Source of the DNA: Maylandia zebra
Taxonomy: Eukaryota; Chordata; Actinopteri; Cichliformes; Cichlidae
Length of the DNA: 64,000 nt
Assembly (NCBI RefSeq): GCF_041146795.1
Contig: NC_135177.1
Coordinates: forward strand, 7,790,560-7,854,559
Reading direction: 5' to 3'
A program made the position numbers and the translations under genes. Positions within the stretch are counted from its first letter, which is position 1. Each line of letters starts with the position of its first letter. The notes below the pieces were generated by a model. It did not search any database. It worked only from the letters and a program-made list of their open reading frames with translations, and was not told where the DNA came from. Positions 58,601 through 64,000 of this stretch are shown here, piece after piece.

Positions 58601-61594
58601 AAGCACTTTATGAATGAGGACTAATGTGCCCTAACAGACTAGTTGGTACCGTTGGTACTGATGGTGAGTTAATATTCAGTAAGCCATTTTTAATATGAAG
58701 CTCTATTACACTTATAGTTTCTTTTTCTCCCAAACACAACAAATCTAAAGATGTGTTCAGGACAATAATGAAGAATTAATTGTTTTTTGGAAAACCCAAT
58801 ATAGCAGGAGCCAAAAGGAGAAAGAGTAGACTGGAATCAGGTTCAAACACCATCTTCAGAATTTACAAGAAGTTTTACAAATTCCCAGCCTTTTCTCTAA
58901 GCCCTACACTTTCTTTGTTCTGTCTCAAACTCAACGATTTATAGATCGTTTGCTAAAGATGAAATGTTTTCACACTTGTCTTTGCACCTGCTTTGTATGC
59001 ACCTGCACCATGTGAAAACTTCGCTTTGTTTTTGATCTGAATACACCATGGGGGATATTTTGTAGATGTGTGACTTTTTAAACGAGCCAGTTAATTGTAA
59101 TAATTATTTTAAAGCACTATGCTTAACAGAAGTCAAGATCAACAATGAAGAGTTTAGAAGTACCATCAATCCCCGTCTTCCACAGTGGTGGTTCCCTGCT
59201 GGTGGTACAGGAGGCAGTCTTGGGAGCAACAGTTTGAGCAGGAATCTTTACCGGCACATCAGGTACAGCAGAGGACACCTCCACCGCATTGTTGCTGTTA
59301 ACTAATACCAAGAGAGAAACATTTGATTCCACTTGACAGGCTAGCGGCACATCAACCCAGACTTTGCTGTAATTTACTTCTAGTACGTACTAATATCAAT
59401 GTGTGATGTCTTTCTCAATTTCATACTGATAATTACCTTTAGAGACAACAGCCTCCACCTTCTCAGGCTTCACTTTTGTGGATTCTCCTGAGAATAAAGA
59501 GCAAGGTCAAGAAAAAACACTGCAAAAACAATTCTGAGAAAGCTCACTCGAGACTCAAATTCCCATAATGCCTGTATTCATAGACTGTTTTGGCCACGAG
59601 AGACCAACGAAAGGCAACAACAATGTATACAGAAACAACATTTGTGCAACTGTCTACAGGATCTTTAAAAAGAACTCTTCAAATGCAGAAAGGACACTTA
59701 AAAAGCCACCTTTTTTCTTCTTCTGGTTGGTAGGTGCAGGGGCTGTGGAGGCCTTGGGCTGCTCTGTGGGAACACTCACAGGTGTTCCTCCTCCACCGGG
59801 GCTGGCTGAGCCATCGCTGGAACTCTTATCCTTCTTGCGCTGCTCCCGTTTCTCCTTGTTGCTGACCTTGGTTTCCCATGTGCCTGAAAGGTAGCACTAA
59901 GTTCAGTGTAGAATTTGTCACAAAATACTGCAGGAGTTCATTACAGGATTAGTGAGGGGGAAAAAATGGTACAGATTAAGCAGGGCGAAGGACTGGATGT
60001 AGACTTGAGGCTAAGTGAATTTTACTAAGACACCGATTGCATGTAACTAAACCCACGCTGTTAATTATTCCCTTTGTGGTTCACTGGTCAGGTCACTGGG
60101 TATGTCTTCCTTATGAGGTAAGCTAAACAAACTAAAACAGTCAAATACCACAGATAATACCAGAGTATCACTTTGAAAACAGCTAAATGATGACAGGACT
60201 CAGAACATTTTACCTTCTTCTGGTTCTTTGCCATCTGTAGTCACTGTCTTGGTCTCCTTCACAGCCTGTTTGGCCTTTTTCTTTGACTTCTTCACCTGGA
60301 AAACAAAGAGCGGACATAAAGTTGCAAACAAAAGCCAGTATATTTGACAAAGACATAAACACACAAGGTTATATGACAGTTTACAGAATCAGAAAGATGT
60401 TGATAGTATGCAGAACATATGATTTATTAAGGAGGGGGAACGGGACCACATGCTGAATGAACCATGCTGCACAGCAGGCTCAGGCCTCGTCTATTTATAA
60501 GTGAAACTACATCCACTGTACCTAAATCTTCTACATGTACTTTTCGTGAGCACTACTTTATCTCCTGCGTGATTCCACGTCTGACTGCCGAACCTTCCGG
60601 GTCACCAATACTTTTATATTGTGGTCTTTAGAAGATGACACTATGTGCTGTGATAAGCGGACATCTCCACATTTGTGCTGCATATGACAGCTGAAGACTG
60701 TAACCCAACACCAGTGGCCGGTTGCGTCATTAAAGAGTGAAAGGGCGAAAATGTTCTTTTTTTTTTTTCTTCCTTGACTACATTCAGTGAAGACGTCAAA
60801 GTAGTAACGCGAATGATAGAAAATGCTACAAAAGACAAGCATTATCGTAGATAAATTAAAATAGAAAAATTAATTGGTTTGAGTCCTAACAGAGTGTGAT
60901 TCTGGCACGATTTTAAATTACCTCAGCAACCTTCTCCGGCTTGACTTCTGGTGGGGGCGGTTGGTGATGTGGCACTATCTCTTCCGACGCTATGGCTTCT
61001 TCCTGTGGCTCAGCGATAGCTCTCCCGTTTGGCTGAGATTTCTGGAAAGGTCATTTAAAATTCACGAGTATCATTACAAGTTATACCGTTGTTACTTATG
61101 CATAAAACGCCAACCATTAACGGCATAGCCGGACAGAACACTAGCCTGAAGCTTGTTTTAGCCATGACATGAGATTTAGTTGTCACCGTGGCGTTAGCCT
61201 GACAGCTAGCCCTGCTAGCGGTATAGGGAAAAGCTGGAAATAAAACAGACTTCATTTTACGTGCCTTTTCCGCTTTCTTTTTCTTTTTCTTCGGTTCCTC
61301 GGATTTGACGGGTTTACCGACAGTTCGCTTTAGTTCAATTCCGTCGTCCGCATGGCTCATAACAGGGCGCTTCTTGAAGAGACCCCGACAGACTGAGGCC
61401 CACAGAGCGACCATCAGCAGCAGCCCAGTACCTGCCAGCAAAAGGATCATCCATGGCGGAATGAGCTCCGGCTTCAGCCCCAAATCCACGCCGAGTTCGG
61501 AGCGCAGTAGCTCCAGACCTCTGGACAACAGTTCATTCACACGATCAGTAAGCAGGCTGACCTGCCGAGAGGCCGCGTCCTGCCACTGCTCCAT
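55668..61594 (-). CDS. MTDH: MTDH (LYRIC/AEG-1), metadherin, complete
   Basis: Single-pass ER/nuclear scaffold protein that binds SND1. Exons: 61594-61265, 61041-60922, 60295-60214, 59883-59710, 59487-59437, 59301-59164, 58094-58011, 57910-57842, 57722-57601, 57091-56975, 56843-56745, 56615-56489, 55732-55668. Total 1578 nt, 525 residues (human 582). Membrane helix at about 48-70 (WMILLLAGTGLLLMVALWAS), then a Lys-rich stretch (EEPKKKKKKAEK). WETKVSNKEKREQRKKDK at about 180 matches human. The SND1-binding motif SDWNAPSEAWGN keeps both tryptophans known to insert into SND1. The C-terminus KKKKARRET is identical in type to human. A normal GT donor for exon 1 (phase 1, at 61260) leads to a stop in exon 2; the frame is kept only with a GC donor (AAG|GCACGT). 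This junction is the least certain part of the model. Confidence 0.93.
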
Positions 61595-61960
61595 TCCTCC
61601 GGTTTCTGATAGACCGATTAGTCACGCTTTGCTTACCACTATTAGCTGCGCTAGCATGCAGTGCTAGCTAAAAATAACGGAACGATTTCGACATTATGAA
61701 AAACAACGAATTCATCCGCCAGCAACATCAGCCAAGCAAGCTAGCGAAATGTTGTAAGCGCTGCGGTGGCTAAACAAATTAGCTAACTGATATCATCATA
61801 AGATAATTTGCTACCGTTAGCTGACCACCACAATGAGTCCAGTGTGAGGAGCGCGAGTAAAGCAGGTTCACCTCATATGGCTCCGTTCTGACTGGAAGAG
61901 AGACACGCTGCCTTCACGACAGTCGTAAACCTGAGTTTCCGGGTTGTGAATTACAGCTAC
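61595..61960. promoter_or_regulatory. MTDH promoter and 5' UTR region
   Basis: The region upstream of the MTDH ATG is rich in CpG compared with its flanks (GAGCGCGAGTAAAGC, TTCCGGGTTGTGAATT, CACGACAGTCGTAAAC) with no TATA box seen, as usual for a housekeeping promoter. A repeated 'gctagc/ttagct' motif is scattered through 61630-61830. Confidence 0.45.
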
Positions 61961-62479
61961 GTGTTATAGCTGTCTTAGATTATTTATCAAAAAATACATT
62001 ATGAACTTGAATTGTTTTGATAGTTTTTTTTATTTCAAGTACAGAGTTGCACACACGTACTGTGTGCATGGTGTATTATTTCTATACACTTTTGTATCAT
62101 ATTTTTGTTGCCTTGGTCCTACAAATGACAGATCCTGATGTTGATACCTAAAAGTCTCTGGTCAAATTAACAGCTCACGAGTTTTTATTTTTTATTTTTT
62201 TCCGCACATAAAATCATTGGAAGAAATAAAAAAAAAAACGGGTTATTGCAGGTCCGTTGAAATAGGCAGGGCTACAACTTTCTCCATGCTGATTGGTCAA
62301 AATTCTTGATTCAAAAATGTTTCCAGTACGCCTTTAACACAGACCTGCCCCACCCCCCTTGTACAAAGATTATCAAAAGGACAAAAATTTTAATGAAAAA
62401 AAACAACAACAACAACAAAGTAATAGAGGAAAAATGTTAAACAAAAATAAGTTAACCTTTGTTTAAAGTTTTTAATCTT
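61961..62479. other. AT-rich intergenic DNA
   Basis: No exon, RNA gene or clear repeat recognised; contains short A-rich runs near 62230 and 62395. Confidence 0.45.
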
Positions 62480-62790
62480 TGAACAGAGGGGGGTGCCTTA
62501 GCTAGCACATCAACTGCCTGCCACCTACAATGCAGTTTTGAGATCTGTTCCCAGGTGCCTCAACCCCCACTCACATCTTGCATCAGGTGATCTCAATAGG
62601 TCACACGATAAGGCGACGCAAGGTCGCCTTGTCATGATAATGACCCGCACATTTTTTTCACATGAGCCAAGTGACTCCACTATTTGGTTTCAGAACTGAA
62701 GCTTTTCGGATGACAGGTGAGATGTCTTCAAGAAAATTAAAGAAGTCCAGCCCCTTAGGCTACCATGACCTGGATGACTGAGAACCTACA
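62480..62790 (+). mobile_element. Penelope-like fragment, third locus
   Basis: Parallels 15150-15560: 'gcagttttgagatctg', 'cccccactcacatctt', a 'cagaactgaag' block, 'gtcttcaagaaaattaaaga' and 'tggatgactgagaacct'. The middle is shortened and the ribozyme-like motif is degraded. A fossil, non-coding fragment; family inferred. Confidence 0.4.
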
Positions 62791-62897
62791 TAAACATATT
62801 GCATCAAATGTAAAACTTGCTGGAATGATGATGAATTTCATGACACAATCATAGAAAAAGAATCCCATTTATTATATTAGTATATATATATATATTA

Positions 62898-63275
62898 GGG
62901 CAGCACGGTGGCACGGTGGTTAGCACTGTTGCCGCACAGCAAGAAGGTCCTGAGTTCAATTCCACCATCAGGCCGGGGTCTTTCTGTGTGGAGTTTGCAT
63001 GTTCTCCCCGTGTTTGCGTGGGTTCTCTCCGGGTACTCCGGCTTCCTCCCACCGTCCAAAGACATGCAGCTTGTGGGGATAGGTTAATTGATTAATCCAA
63101 ATTGTCACTAGGTGTGAATGTGCGAGTGAATGTGAGTGTGAATGTGTGTTGGCCCTGCGACAGACTGGCGACCTGTCCAGGGTGTACCCCGCCTTTCGCC
63201 CTATGACAGCTGGGATAGGCTCCAGTGCCCCCCGCGACCCTGAAAAGGATAAGCGGAAGCGAATGGATGGATGGG
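62898..63275 (+). repeat. tRNA-derived SINE, full-length copy
   Basis: Head GGGCAGCACGGTGGCACGGT with a diverged A box, then 'agcactgttgccgcacagca', a B-box-like GAGTTCAATTCCACC, the conserved 'gtggagtttgcatgttctcc' block, and the 3' part shared with 14187-14403, ending in GAATGGATGGATGG. A TA microsatellite lies just before it, and a hAT element starts at or just after its tail. Confidence 0.8.
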
Positions 63276-64000
63276 TGCAACGATACTTGTATCGATATTG
63301 AACCGTTCGATACAGTGCTTTCGGTTCGGTATGCATATTTATCGAACAATACAAAATTTGTAATTTATTTTATCAACTTTCCTTCTGACGATGCTGTCTG
63401 TGTTGAGCGCTCAGTGAATCTGCGTTCAACTACTCCGCCTAGGCTGCACTGTCGAGCGCAGATCCACTGAGCGTTCAACACAGACAGACAGCATCGTCAG
63501 AAGGAAGAGCGCAGGGCAAACTAGCGAGACAGAAGTTAAGCTCTCCTTGCAACATGGCAAATTGAACCTCCCCCACCCTCATTCAGATCTGGCGTTTGGA
63601 ATTATTTTGGTTTTCATGTGACATATGACCCTGAAGGTAAGCGCGTCATGGACTAAAGTAAAACAGTATGTTGGATGTGCCACGCAATGCTCAATTACAT
63701 GGGTGGGAGCTAGTGTGTTAGCGCAGTTAGCTCGTTAAGGTGTTGGCCGCCGTGTTGTGGCGTTAACGTCATTTCAACGAGATTAACGCTGACAGCACTA
63801 GTGGGAACACAACGAATATGACTGCACATTTACACCGACATCATCCTAGTGCAAAGACAAGTGGAAGCAGACAAAAACAACAAGCATGCATGCTACAAAC
63901 TTTACCCGAGTCATTTAGACAGCCGTTAGCACATGATTCTCCTTATGGGGATCTGATATGTTTAATATTGTGGCGAGCTCAGACAAGGAGGAGACGGAGG
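63276..64000 (+). mobile_element. hAT transposon, BED-finger transposase start, runs off window
   Basis: Left end GGTGCAACGATACTTGTATC and a subterminal CGAACCGTTCGATACAGTGC block are typical of fish hAT elements related to ZBED genes. From 63590 the + strand encodes GVWNYFGFHVTYDPEGKRVM, then a stop, then KTVCWMCHAMLNYMG; after about 100 bp of unrelated sequence, NTTNMTAHLHRHHPSAKTSG follows at about 63808. Together these give the C-x2-C and H-x3-H of a BED zinc finger. The stop and the inserted stretch show that this copy is not an intact gene. The catalytic part would lie beyond the window. A long hairpin occupies 63377-63507. Confidence 0.75.

Noticed and set aside
1-64000. CRISPR arrays, operons, riboswitches and other prokaryotic features
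   Set aside because: None were seen; the window is clearly vertebrate nuclear DNA.

Overview
The window looks like ordinary nuclear DNA of a ray-finned fish, most likely a percomorph. It has compact multi-exon vertebrate genes with GT-AG introns, no operons, and a fish-type mix of repeats: tRNA-derived SINEs, Tc1, hAT, Harbinger and Penelope-like remnants, and a LINE tail. The species cannot be read from the sequence; a cichlid-like fish is only a guess from the repeat types.

Seven protein-coding genes can be read exon by exon, left to right: the 3' end of NIPAL2 (+), POP1 (-), RIDA/HRSP12 (+), ERICH5 (-), MATN2 (-), LAPTM4B (-) and MTDH (-). As recalled, human 8q22 carries MTDH-LAPTM4B-MATN2-RPL30-ERICH5-RIDA-POP1-NIPAL2, so this is a conserved syntenic block. 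The one expected member I could not find is RPL30. For POP1, RIDA, ERICH5, MATN2, LAPTM4B and MTDH the exon lengths I derived sum to a multiple of three, which is a good internal check on the models.

Region by region: 1-3343 holds the end of NIPAL2, which meets POP1 tail to tail. 3344-16783 is POP1, whose 4.9 kb intron 12 has collected a SINE, two hAT-type elements with 8-bp target duplications and a broken coiled-coil gene copy. 16984-17409 is a short head-to-head promoter region shared by POP1 and RIDA. 17410-21450 is RIDA. 24008-29568 is ERICH5, an N-myristoylated-type, Ala/Glu/Pro-rich protein. 31076-37284 is MATN2, with recently duplicated EGF exons. 37285-42369 is repeat-rich, with an inverted pair of Penelope-like fragments carrying hammerhead-ribozyme-like motifs and a LINE 3' end. 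42370-53336 is LAPTM4B. 55668-61594 is MTDH. 61595-64000 holds the MTDH promoter and then repeats, ending in a hAT transposon that runs off the window.

The genes do not form a pathway. POP1 acts in RNase P/MRP, RIDA clears reactive imines, MATN2 is an extracellular matrix adaptor, LAPTM4B is a late endosome/lysosome membrane protein, MTDH is an SND1-binding ER/nuclear protein, and NIPAL2 is a putative Mg2+ transporter. I found no clearly new biological system. The points most worth checking are the MATN2 EGF exon array with its shifted cysteine and a dead but splice-competent exon, the hammerhead-like motifs, the tRNA-like hairpin in POP1, and a possible GC-AG intron in MTDH.
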